Of a stretch of DNA of 13,622 bases, positions 1 through 6,354 are shown piece by piece; the stretch's first letter is position 1; every line of letters begins with the position of its first letter. This stretch comes from Litoreibacter sp. (GTDB taxonomy: Bacteria; Pseudomonadota; Alphaproteobacteria; Rhodobacterales; Rhodobacteraceae). Below the pieces are notes generated by a model. The model saw only the letters and a list, made by a program, of their open reading frames with translations. It made no database searches and had not been told where the DNA came from. The position numbers and the translations under genes are program-made. The stretch is taken from NCBI GenBank assembly GCA_013042765.1, contig JABDPP010000204.1, forward strand, positions 1 through 13,622, in the 5' to 3' direction.

Positions 1-1175
1 GTCATGCGGCCCACGGACTCCGCGCGGTTGACCATAATCTTGACCAGCTGCCCGCCATGTTTGCGGTGAAGCTCGATCAGTGTTGCCTCGCTTTCCAGCG
101 TGACGGCATTCGCAACAAGACGCCCCAGGGGGCGCAGGTTCTTCCACGCGATCTCAAACGAGCCTTGGCTGAGGCCTCCACCGAAGAAAATCGCATCTGG
201 AGATTCCAGCCCACCTAGGGCAGTTGGAACCTCACCATCGATAAGTTCCAGTTTCGGCGTACCCAGCGCCAGTGCATTCGCGGCCGCCATGGCCCGTCGG
301 TCGGCGCGTGGTTCGATCCCGATGGCGCGGGCGTAGCGGGCCGCTCGCATCCATTCGATCGCGACCGAGCCGCAGCCGGTGCCAATATCCCACAAAAGCG
401 CGCCGCGCATCGGCATTAGTTTTGCCAGCGTCGCCGCCCGAACTTCCTGTTTTGTCATCGTTCCGTCGGATTGGAACAGGGCGTCATCGAGCCCCGGGAC
501 CCGCGGAAGAAGGGCCGCATCAGGGGCCGCGATACATTCGACCGCAAGCGTGTTGAAGGGCGGCACCTCCTGATCCCAGCTCTCGGCAATACCATCGAAG
601 CGTTCTTCCCGCTCCCCGCCCATGGCGGCCAGCACCGTCATTTTCGAATTTCCGAAGCCGCGAGAGGTCAGGAATCCCGCGATCTGCGCCGGGGTCTCGG
701 CACCGGTGGTCAGGACTAGAAGCCTTTGATCTGGCTGGATGAAAGCGACCATCTGCTCAACCGGCCGGCCATGCACAGTCAGGGTCTCCACATCCGCGAT
801 GCTCCAGCCCATGCGGGCGGAGGCCAACTGGAAGGCTGAAATCTGCGGATGGTAGATGATCTCGGCCGGATCGATCTGGCGCCCGATCCGCGCGCCGACC
901 GAAAACCAGAGGGGATCCCCCGTGGCAAGGACCACAACGCGCTTTCCACGCAGGTCTCGCAATGTGTCGATCAGTGCATCAAAGGGCGATGGCCAGGAAA
1001 TACGCTCCGCTGTCACAGAGTCCGAGAGACCGTGGTGGCGATCGCCGCCAATGATAACGTCAGCGGCCTCGAGCACCGCGCGGGTCGCCGGTGTCAGCCC
1101 ATCCATCCCATCTTCACCGATTCCAACGATATGCAGCCAGGGGGAACTCGAGGAGATCGTCTGGTCCTGTGTCAT
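1..1175 (-). CDS. cobL: Precorrin-6Y C5,15-methyltransferase (decarboxylating) CobL, 3' end cut by window edge
   Basis: CobL methylates precorrin-6B at C-5 and C-15 using S-adenosylmethionine and decarboxylates the acetate side chain at C-12, giving precorrin-8X for CobH. 391 codons are visible with no stop; the family is about 400 residues, so only the last few residues should be missing. Two fused methyltransferase domains can be read. An N-terminal CbiE-like domain (about residues 12-215) has VGIGEDGMDGL near its start and the ATGDPLWFSVGAR loop at 84-96. A C-terminal CbiT-like Rossmann domain follows (about 238-391), with MTKQEVRA at 240-247 and the SAM-binding loop WDIGTGCGS at 262-270. 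The ATG at 1175-1173 overlaps the TGA of cobH as ATGA, which suggests translational coupling, and GGAGGAAAA lies just upstream as a strong ribosome binding site. It is the last gene of the minus-strand block that is visible here. Confidence 0.95.
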   Translation of the reverse strand, partial: MTQDQTISSSSPWLHIVGIGEDGMDGLTPATRAVLEAADVIIGGDRHHGLSDSVTAERISWPSPFDALIDTLRDLRGKRVVVLATGDPLWFSVGARIGRQIDPAEIIYHPQISAFQLASARMGWSIADVETLTVHGRPVEQMVAFIQPDQRLLVLTTGAETPAQIAGFLTSRGFGNSKMTVLAAMGGEREERFDGIAESWDQEVPPFNTLAVECIAAPDAALLPRVPGLDDALFQSDGTMTKQEVRAATLAKLMPMRGALLWDIGTGCGSVAIEWMRAARYARAIGIEPRADRRAMAAANALALGTPKLELIDGEVPTALGGLESPDAIFFGGGLSQGSFEIAWKNLRPLGRLVANAVTLESEATLIELHRKHGGQLVKIMVNRAESVGRM

Positions 1176-1810
1176 GTGTTTTCCTCCGGCAGGCCGGCGG
1201 CCAGTGCGTTGAGCGCGGCCGACGCCATTGCGGATCCGCCGCGCCGGCCCCTCAGAGCCACGAATTCTGCCCCCCGGGCGTCGCTTGCGAGCTCCGCCTT
1301 GGATTCCGCAGCCCCCACAAAGCCCACCGGAAAGCCGAGGATCATCGCAGGTTTGGGCCAGCCTTGATCAAGAAGTTCGAGCAGATGGAAGAGTGCCGTC
1401 GGCGCGTTCCCGATCACAACGACAGCGCCGGCAAGGTGGTCACGCCAAAGCTCCACAGCGGCCGCCGACCGGGTATTGCCTATCTCTTCCGCCAGACCTC
1501 TCGTCGCGGGATCGTTGAGTGAGACGATCACCTGGTTCTCCGCGGGCAGGTAGCGGCGGATCACACCTGCGGCCACCATTTCGCAATCGCACAGAACCGG
1601 GGCACCAGCCTGCAAAGCGGCATGACCCACATCATAGGCGCGGGGTGAGTAGGAGAGCCTGTCTGCCACTTCTACCATTCCGCAGGAATGAATGACCCGC
1701 GTGGCCAATGCCGCCATGCCCGGATCAAAGCGATCCAGACGCGCCTCGGCCCGCACGGTGGCGAAGCTCTGCGCGTAGATCGCGGCGGGTATCTTCTCGT
1801 AGGGGCGCAT
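1172..1810 (-). CDS. cobH: Precorrin-8X methylmutase CobH
   Basis: CobH moves the methyl group from C-11 to C-12 of precorrin-8X to form hydrogenobyrinic acid. The protein is 212 residues, the normal family size. Diagnostic stretches are VIHSCGMVEVADRLSYS (39-55), whose His41 matches the catalytic histidine of the family; the GNTRSAAAVE segment (111-120); GNAPTALFHLLE (134-145), a substrate-binding loop; and GFPVGFVGAAESK (159-171). The ATG at 1810 is the only plausible start: no other ATG, GTG or TTG lies in frame between the cbiX stop and it, although its ribosome binding site is weak. It lies 68 bp downstream of cbiX and overlaps cobL by 4 bp, so the three are probably co-transcribed. The sequence alone does not separate the aerobic (CobH) from the anaerobic (CbiC) form. 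The fused CobL next door and the alphaproteobacterial context favour CobH. Confidence 0.95.
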   Translation of the reverse strand: MRPYEKIPAAIYAQSFATVRAEARLDRFDPGMAALATRVIHSCGMVEVADRLSYSPRAYDVGHAALQAGAPVLCDCEMVAAGVIRRYLPAENQVIVSLNDPATRGLAEEIGNTRSAAAVELWRDHLAGAVVVIGNAPTALFHLLELLDQGWPKPAMILGFPVGFVGAAESKAELASDARGAEFVALRGRRGGSAMASAALNALAAGLPEENT

Positions 1811-1878
1811 ATTCGGGCCTTGCGGATCTGGCGAGGGCGGGAGCCTCCGGCGGGGATATTTCAGGAGAACTGAAAGGG

Positions 1879-2949
1879 TCAGGGTTTCGGTTTGCGGGCG
1901 CTTTCCGGTCCATGCGGGTGCTTTGCATGGGGGTAGGGCGCGTGGTGATGGTGATCATGGCCGTGGTCGTGGTCATGATGGTGGTCGTGCTGGTTTTCGA
2001 GGCGGCAGAGACCGGTACAAAACGTGTTGCAAAGCTCGCAATCGGCCACGTTGGAGCCCGGCGCGCTGGCGCCCTGCCCTTCGACATGGTGGTGGTGGCT
2101 TTCCTGGATCGCGCCGACCTCCGCCTCGAAGCCAAGCACCTGCGTGCGGTACTTACACATCGCGCAGTTTGGCGGAGGGATTTCGCCCACCTGTTCGGTG
2201 ACGCGGTCGGCGAAGGTCGCGAGCACCTGGTCATGGTCGTTGAGGTAGCCCGCCTTGACGAACTGGATATCGGGGTGTTCGGCGGCGACCTGATCGGTGA
2301 AGCCGTAGATACGGTCGATCAGGATGCCGGTGAACAGGAAATAGGGGAAGATGACGATACGCTTGTATCCAAGACGGGTGGCATGCTGCAGGCAGGGCTC
2401 AACAAGCGGGAAAGTGACGCCGGAATAGCCCACCTCGCACCAGCCGATCCCCATGCCTTCCTGCAACATTCGGGCGATCTTGGCGACGTTGCCGTTGGCG
2501 TCTGGGTCAGACGCGCCGCGGCCGATGACCACGAGGCAGGTGTCTTCATTGGGTAAGTCGCCATATTCCGCATTGGCGCGGTCGATTGCTTCCTGCACAC
2601 GCGCACCCGCAGCGGCGATCATCTTGGGGTCCACGCCTAGTTCGCGACCATAGGAGACCTCGATCCCGTGCTTCGCAGCGTAAGTGTTAAGCACTGTTGG
2701 AATGTCGTTCTTGGCATGCATTGCGGCAAAGAGCATGCCCGGCACAGCAAGGATCTTGTCGCATCCCTTTTCGCGCAACCGGTCGAGACCATCGCGGATC
2801 ACCGGGTTGGCGAATTCCAGATAGCCGTATTCGGTTTCCCAGCCTGAGGGCAGGTAGGCAGGGAGTTTCTCCGCGAGTACCGAAAACTCTTCGACCGCGG
2901 CCTGGCTGCGCGAGCCGTGGCCACATATCATGACACCGATCTTGCTCAT
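1879..2949 (-). CDS. cbiX: Long sirohydrochlorin-type cobaltochelatase CbiX with Cys/His-rich C-terminal tail
   Basis: Members of this family (class II chelatases) insert Co2+ into sirohydrochlorin. The 356-residue protein has two tandem chelatase-like halves. The first carries GHGSRSQAAVEEF (10-22, metal-binding His11), the EFANP segment (45-49) and MHAKNDIP (77-84, His78). The second has a degenerate VIGRGASDPDANGN (141-154), where Gly-Arg-Gly replaces His-Gly-Ser. The tail after about 258 is unusual: CAMC (262-265), SHHHH (284-288), CELC-x3-C-x3-C (Cys304, 307, 311, 315), then a run at 321-336 made almost wholly of His and Asp. Long CbiX proteins of other bacteria are known to have a His-rich region and an Fe-S-binding CxxC, so the tail probably stores or buffers cobalt and may hold a metal cluster. 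Its ATG overlaps the TGA of the upstream small gene as ATGA. Its job beside aerobic (late-cobalt) genes is not obvious. The family is secure; the exact substrate is less so. Confidence 0.9.
   Translation of the reverse strand: MSKIGVMICGHGSRSQAAVEEFSVLAEKLPAYLPSGWETEYGYLEFANPVIRDGLDRLREKGCDKILAVPGMLFAAMHAKNDIPTVLNTYAAKHGIEVSYGRELGVDPKMIAAAGARVQEAIDRANAEYGDLPNEDTCLVVIGRGASDPDANGNVAKIARMLQEGMGIGWCEVGYSGVTFPLVEPCLQHATRLGYKRIVIFPYFLFTGILIDRIYGFTDQVAAEHPDIQFVKAGYLNDHDQVLATFADRVTEQVGEIPPPNCAMCKYRTQVLGFEAEVGAIQESHHHHVEGQGASAPGSNVADCELCNTFCTGLCRLENQHDHHHDHDHGHDHHHHAPYPHAKHPHGPESARKPKP
1942..1989 (-). repeat. Low-complexity His/Asp-coding tract in cbiX
   Basis: On the plus strand this stretch is a near-repetition of GTG, GTC and ATG triplets. 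Read on the minus strand it gives alternating CAC/CAT and GAC codons, i.e. the His/Asp run at residues 321-336 of CbiX. Both His codons are used, so it looks like selected protein sequence rather than a recent slippage expansion. Its length could still vary between strains. Confidence 0.75.
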
Positions 2950-3164
2950 GAGACTTCCCCTTCGCTTTTCTCGGTCGTTTCAGGATCGTCCTTCGTGGCC
3001 TTATCGCCTTTGAGAGCGCCCCATAGCGTGATGGCTGCTGCGATTCCGATGGCAGCGCCCGCGACCCAGTGGCCATGGCCTGCCAGTTCCCCAAGATGGC
3101 CGACATGGGCCGTTACGGGAGAGGCCGCCAGAACGACGGCACATGCGGGGAAAAGAGCTTTCAT
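2946..3164 (-). CDS. Small His-containing membrane/secreted protein (DUF6732-like), first gene of B12 operon
   Basis: A 72-residue protein with no experimentally known function that I can name. Residues 1-19 form a typical signal peptide: a short basic start, a hydrophobic core and an Ala-x-Ala-like cleavage site before HVGH. A short His-rich stretch follows (HVGHLGELAGHGHW, about 20-33), then a hydrophobic segment (about 34-50), and a charged tail rich in Lys, Asp and Glu that ends in EGEVS. The layout suggests a periplasm-facing His loop anchored by one membrane helix, possibly binding Co2+ or Ni2+. I recall similar short proteins next to B12 genes in Rhodobacterales, filed as DUF6732. The start at 3164 is preferred over a longer in-frame reading because it directly begins the signal peptide and has AAGGTAG upstream. 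Its TGA overlaps the cbiX ATG, which ties it to cobalt chelation. Confidence 0.75.
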   Translation of the reverse strand: MKALFPACAVVLAASPVTAHVGHLGELAGHGHWVAGAAIGIAAAITLWGALKGDKATKDDPETTEKSEGEVS

Positions 3165-3284
3165 GTTCAGCGCTACCTTCAGCCAACTTGTTTTCACGGA
3201 GAGGATGGCGGTCACGAACCGCGCCCGGACGATGCGGCCGTCTGATCCCCGGTCTGGGTCGATCCTCAGGCTGCCAACCTCTCT

Positions 3285-3300
3285 GGCCCGGCATCGGGCC
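3285..3300. other. Perfect GC-rich hairpin in the B12-operon leader
   Basis: GGCCCG-GCAT-CGGGCC is a perfect 6-bp inverted repeat around a 4-nt loop. On the minus strand it would lie within about 25 nt of the predicted 5' end of the operon transcript. There is no T-run on either side, so it is not a standard intrinsic terminator. It may be an RNA 5' stabilising hairpin, part of a leader structure, or a protein-binding site. Confidence 0.45.
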
Positions 3301-3312
3301 TCGTCCCTAACG

Positions 3313-3341
3313 GGTATATGGAGGCTGATGCGATGCCGCAA
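3313..3341 (-). promoter_or_regulatory. Candidate sigma-70-type promoter of the minus-strand B12 operon
   Basis: Read on the minus strand, TTGCGG (3341-3336) is followed after exactly 17 nt by TATACC (3318-3313). The -35 matches only the TTG of the consensus; the -10 matches 4 of 6 positions. Transcription would begin near 3305-3307, leaving about 140 nt of leader before the ATG at 3164. It is the best spacing match in this intergenic region, but the support is sequence resemblance only. Confidence 0.35.
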
Positions 3342-3468
3342 CGAGATTCGCGAAGGCCTGTCGCACAAATCCGACCTTGTTGATCTGCGCACGGCGCCTG
3401 CGCGCCAGTGCCTCTGGTCGGAGTTGCATCAGCGACCTACATAGCACGCGGAACTGAAAGGGATCAGC

Positions 3469-4494
3469 ATGGGACTTCTCGTAAACGGCGTCTGGCAGGA
3501 CAAGTGGTACGACACGACATCCACCGGTGGGAAATTCAAGCGCAGCACGGCTGCGTTCCGCAACTGGATTACCGCGGATGGCAGCGCAGGCCCATCAGGC
3601 ATTGCGGGCTTCAAAGCCGAAACCGGGCGGTATCATCTTTATGTCTCAAAAGCCTGTCCTTGGGCGCACCGGACACTGATCTTCAGATCGCTCAAGGGCC
3701 TTGCTTCGTTGATTGATGTCTCCGTTGTACATCCCGACATGCTGTCGGATGGCTGGACATTCGAGAAAGACGCCCATGGCGCGACCGGCGACACTCTCTA
3801 CTGCTTGGAATTCGCGCGCGACGTCTATCTGAAGGCTGATCCGGGCATCACCGGACGGGTAACAGTCCCGATCCTCTGGGACAAGCAAACCGAGACGATC
3901 GTCTCCAATGAAAGCTCCGAGATCATCCGGATGTTCAACTCCGCCTTCGACGGCCTCACCGGGAACGATCTGGATTTCTGGCCAGAGGCGATGCGCGATG
4001 AGATCGAAGAGGTCAACGCTCGGATCTACTCAACCTTGAACAACGGTGTCTACAAATCCGGGTTCGCAACCACCCAGAACGCCTATGAAGAGGCCGTGAT
4101 GCCCCTTTTTGAAACGTTGGATTGGCTGGAAGAACGGTTGGGCCAAAATCGTTACCTGATGGGTGAGCGCCTGACCGAGGCGGATTGGCGTCTGTTTACC
4201 ACTCTCGTGCGTTTCGATCTGGTCTACCACCTGCATTTCAAGTGCAACCGCAAGCGGATCGTCGATTACCCGCACCTGTGGGCCTATACGCGCGACCTCT
4301 ACCAGTGGCCAGGCGTGGCCGAGACCGTGAATTTCGAACACATAGTCCGGCATTACCACTACAGCCACGAGAGCATTAACCCCCATCGCATCATTCCGAT
4401 CAATCCAGTGATCGATTGGGACGAACCGCATGGGCGCGAGGGCCTCAACGGCCGTGGTAATCCACCAGTGCCGCAAGATCCGAGGGCGGCGTAG
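3469..4494 (+). CDS. Glutathionyl-hydroquinone reductase (omega/xi-class glutathione S-transferase, YqjG/ECM4 family)
   Basis: This family reduces glutathionyl-hydroquinones to hydroquinones, releasing glutathione disulfide in the process. It is cytosolic and linked to quinone detoxification and recycling. At 341 residues it is full length. The thioredoxin-like N-terminal domain holds the catalytic motif ACPWAHR with Cys63, a cis-Pro region VPILWD (133-138), and the glutathione-binding NESSEII (147-153). The all-helical C-terminal domain follows from about 165, with LTEADWRLFTTLVRFD (235-250). The family-specific end HYHYSHESINPHRIIP lies at 295-310. GAAAGGGA precedes the ATG by 7 nt. The gene sits alone between two B12 blocks, and its last 50 bp are antisense to the end of the pseudo-receiver gene. 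No functional link to cobalamin is apparent; it may simply be a conserved neighbour. Confidence 0.92.
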   Translation: MGLLVNGVWQDKWYDTTSTGGKFKRSTAAFRNWITADGSAGPSGIAGFKAETGRYHLYVSKACPWAHRTLIFRSLKGLASLIDVSVVHPDMLSDGWTFEKDAHGATGDTLYCLEFARDVYLKADPGITGRVTVPILWDKQTETIVSNESSEIIRMFNSAFDGLTGNDLDFWPEAMRDEIEEVNARIYSTLNNGVYKSGFATTQNAYEEAVMPLFETLDWLEERLGQNRYLMGERLTEADWRLFTTLVRFDLVYHLHFKCNRKRIVDYPHLWAYTRDLYQWPGVAETVNFEHIVRHYHYSHESINPHRIIPINPVIDWDEPHGREGLNGRGNPPVPQDPRAA

Positions 4495-4801
4495 CGCAGG
4501 GCACAAGGGCGCAGGCATTTGCCACGAAGCTGAAGATCGACCCGTCGGAGAAGAAGCTGTTGCCGGTGACGAAAATGACCTTGGTCTCAGGCCATCTGTA
4601 GCTTGCGTAATCGGCGACCGCCATTGCACTGCCTGACATCAGGTTGAGGTTAAGGATAACAACATCGAAACGGTCCTCGCGCAGGGCGGAGACCGCCTGC
4701 ACCTGAGTTCCCACAAGCGTGGCATCCGGACCCAGACGACCGATGTGATCGGCCCAGACCTCGCCGAGCCCCTGATCGTTTTCAACAATCAATACGTTCA
4801 T
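4445..4801 (-). CDS. Stand-alone pseudo-receiver (response-regulator receiver fold lacking the phosphoacceptor Asp)
   Basis: A 118-residue protein that is only a CheY-like receiver domain, with no output domain. It starts with the beta-1 strand MNVLIVEND, ends just after the last helix, and keeps VIFVTGNS (75-82) with Thr79. Three key residues are changed. The phosphoacceptor Asp is Asn51 in VVILNLNLMSG. One of the acidic Mg-binding pair is Asn8 (Glu7-Asn8-Asp9). The invariant Lys-Pro after beta-5 is replaced in ALVPCATPP (98-106). Aspartyl phosphorylation is therefore unlikely; the domain may act by protein contact or bind a ligand. The ATG at 4801 is preferred over an in-frame TTG at 4831 because receivers begin at this strand, although GGAGGT lies 14 nt upstream, rather far. 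Asn-type receivers with a similar FFSDGSIF stretch seem to recur in Rhodobacterales, from memory. The target is unknown. Confidence 0.8.
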   Translation of the reverse strand: MNVLIVENDQGLGEVWADHIGRLGPDATLVGTQVQAVSALREDRFDVVILNLNLMSGSAMAVADYASYRWPETKVIFVTGNSFFSDGSIFSFVANACALVPCATPPSDLAALVDYHGR

Positions 4802-5020
4802 TTTTTTGCAGGCCGACCTCCATTGTGGCAAATGGGCCGGTACGCTTCCCCGTGGCTAAGTGACATCCAGTGTTGCGCCAGTATTCCTAATGATTGGTTA
4901 ACGGCGAAGTAACCTTGCGTTGATTCTTGATTGCCAGCGCGAGACCGGCTGGTTCTTGCTTCTTCTAGGGAATCCCGTTTGATAGGGCCGACGGGAAGAC
5001 CGGCGAAAATCAGGGTAGAT
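4802..5020. other. Divergent intergenic region between pseudo-receiver and DUF1636-cobC-cobD
   Basis: This 219-bp stretch has no gene. On the plus strand it forms the leader of the second B12 operon. It contains three small dyads: GGTTA/TAACC (4896-4914), CCAGC/GCTGG (4934-4952) and TCCCGT/ACGGGA (4973-4996). It also contains two copies of AGACCGGC (4942-4949 and 4997-5004), an octamer resembling the core of the cobalamin-riboswitch B12 box. The remaining riboswitch core elements are not found. On the minus strand, GGAGGT lies 14 nt before the pseudo-receiver ATG. I could not assign a promoter with confidence in either direction. Confidence 0.6.
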
Positions 5021-5395
5021 ATGACCAGCACGATAACCATTTGCGACACTTGCAAAAGAGATGATTGGCAAGCGGGAACCAATGTGCAGACCGACGGGGA
5101 ACGGCTGGCCGAGATGGTCGAGGCGGCGGCGGCAGGCAACCCACATGTCACAACGCGTCGCCACTCCTGCCTGATGGGCTGTGCGCGGGGCTGCAATGTC
5201 GCGATTCAGGGTGCGGGCAAACTGGCCTATACGCTCGGCGAGTTCGTGCCCAGCGACGAGGCCGCACAGGCCGTTGTCGACTACGCGGCGTTACATGCCC
5301 AAAGCGAGACCGGAACCGTGCCCTACAAACAATGGCCACAGCCAATCAAAGGCCATTTCGTGACCCGTCACCCGCCACTGCCGGACGCGTCGTGA
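5021..5395 (+). CDS. DUF1636 family Cys-rich (probable Fe-S or metal-binding) protein
   Basis: A 124-residue soluble protein. Cysteines are clustered as in the DUF1636 family: CDTC at the end of the first strand (Cys8, Cys11), then CLMGCARGC (Cys50, 54, 58). The pattern and length resemble a thioredoxin-like [2Fe-2S] ferredoxin fold. A metal or cluster role is therefore likely, but the biochemical function has not been established to my knowledge. Its GTGA overlap with cobC and its position at the head of a cobC-cobD operon point to cobalamin synthesis, perhaps electron transfer to a corrin reductase or cobalt handling. The ATG at 5021 is chosen because the conserved ITICDTC strand begins right after it and AGGGTAG lies just upstream. 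A longer in-frame reading from a TTG at 4931 would add 30 residues with no sign of conservation. Confidence 0.82.
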   Translation: MTSTITICDTCKRDDWQAGTNVQTDGERLAEMVEAAAAGNPHVTTRRHSCLMGCARGCNVAIQGAGKLAYTLGEFVPSDEAAQAVVDYAALHAQSETGTVPYKQWPQPIKGHFVTRHPPLPDAS

Positions 5396-6354
5396 CAGGC
5401 AGTGCCCGCGACCACGGCGGCGGGCTCGATGCTGCAATTGCGACCTATGGTGGGGAGCGACACGATTGGCTTGATCTCTCGACCGGCATTAATCCGGTGC
5501 CCTATCCAGTCGGTGACATCCCATTCGACGCATGGACGGCCTTGCCGGACCGGAAGGCTATGGCGCGACTGGAACAAGCCACCCGGATATTCTGGAAAAT
5601 CCCAGATGATGCGGAGGTTATCGCCGCTCCGGGTGCATCCGCTCTGATCGCACGGATACCGCATCTGAGCGACGGCGGCCCAGCCCATATTCCTGGCCCG
5701 ACCTATAACGAACACGCAGCGGCGTTCGAGGCGCACGCACAGCCCTGCGGCCATGAAGACCCGGCTGCACAGACCCACGTCTACGTGCATCCGAATAATC
5801 CGGATGGGCGGCTTTGGGAGGATGCACATATCGGCAGCCGCAGCCTGACGATCATCGACGAGAGTTTTTGCGATGTTACGCCCGCGGCGAGCCATATCGC
5901 TCGAAGCCCGGAGGTCGGCGTCCTGATCCTAAAGAGCTTCGGCAAATTCTGGGGCCTTGCCGGGCTGCGGCTGGGCTTTGCGGTAGCTTCCCATCGTACG
6001 TTGAACCCTCTCCGCAAGGCAGGTCTTGCGGACCTGCTGGGCCCATGGGCCGTCTCCGGCTCCGCCTTGGAAATCGGCGCGCGCGCCTTGGAGGACAAAG
6101 GCTGGGCAGCGCAAACACGCATTCGTCTGGCCACTGACGCGGCGCGCCTGGACGCGATGATGGCACCACATGCCAAGATCGTTGGCGGCACAGATCTGTT
6201 CCGGCTCTATGAAGTTGATAGCGCCGCGGCTTGGCAAGAAAGGCTTGCCCGTCGCCACATCTGGTCGCGCATTTTCCCCTACTCGAAGACATGGGTGCGG
6301 CTTGGGCTTCCTGCTCCGGATCGTTGGGGTCAGTTGTCCAGAGCGCTCAAATGA
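5392..6354 (+). CDS. cobC: CobC, PLP-dependent threonine-phosphate decarboxylase-like aminotransferase of cobalamin synthesis
   Basis: A 320-residue fold-type I PLP enzyme of the HisC/CobC/CobD(Salmonella) branch. In the cobalamin pathway this branch supplies the (R)-1-amino-2-propanol O-phosphate arm that CobD attaches to cobyric acid. Visible motifs are WLDLSTGINPVPYP (26-39), PGASALI (80-86), PGPTYNEH (101-108), HPNNPDG (133-139, the NP(T)G cofactor loop), IIDESF (154-159) and SFGKFWGLAGLRLGF (182-196). In the last one Lys185 is the likely Schiff-base lysine and Arg193 binds the phosphate. Translation begins at GTG 5392, whose GTGA overlaps the DUF1636 stop; the sequence upstream in this frame is just the shadow of that gene. 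The TGA overlaps the ATG of cobD. In the CobC/CobD naming used here, CobD is the membrane synthase. Confidence 0.92.
   Translation: MTGSARDHGGGLDAAIATYGGERHDWLDLSTGINPVPYPVGDIPFDAWTALPDRKAMARLEQATRIFWKIPDDAEVIAAPGASALIARIPHLSDGGPAHIPGPTYNEHAAAFEAHAQPCGHEDPAAQTHVYVHPNNPDGRLWEDAHIGSRSLTIIDESFCDVTPAASHIARSPEVGVLILKSFGKFWGLAGLRLGFAVASHRTLNPLRKAGLADLLGPWAVSGSALEIGARALEDKGWAAQTRIRLATDAARLDAMMAPHAKIVGGTDLFRLYEVDSAAAWQERLARRHIWSRIFPYSKTWVRLGLPAPDRWGQLSRALK

Larger units (their letters stand above)
3165..3468. other. Divergent intergenic region between the B12 operon and the glutathionyl-hydroquinone reductase gene
   Basis: This 304-bp stretch has no convincing gene. On the minus strand it holds a candidate promoter (3313-3341) and an untranslated leader of about 140 nt for the B12 operon, with a perfect GC hairpin at 3285-3300. 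On the plus strand it must hold the promoter of the gene at 3469. The only landmark there is the ribosome binding site GAAAGGGA, 7 bp before the ATG; no convincing -35/-10 pair is visible. I looked for a cobalamin riboswitch on both strands and did not find the conserved B12 box or the CCCCGCAACTG core. Confidence 0.7.

Noticed and set aside
1708..2556. A 282-residue open frame on the plus strand
   Set aside because: It lies antisense to cobH and cbiX. Its valine-rich stretch is simply the complement of the His/Asp codons of CbiX, and no domain is recognisable.
3285..3300. Intrinsic terminator
   Set aside because: The hairpin is perfect but no T-run follows on either strand, and it lies where a transcript should begin, not end.
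3165..5020. A complete cobalamin riboswitch upstream of either B12 operon
   Set aside because: Neither intergenic region, on either strand, shows the conserved CCCCGCAACTG core, a GCCACTG element and a full B12 box together. Only partial B12-box-like octamers are seen.
5065..5391. Upstream extension of cobC
   Set aside because: It would overlap the DUF1636 gene for over 300 bp in another frame. The GTGA junction at 5392 is the natural start.
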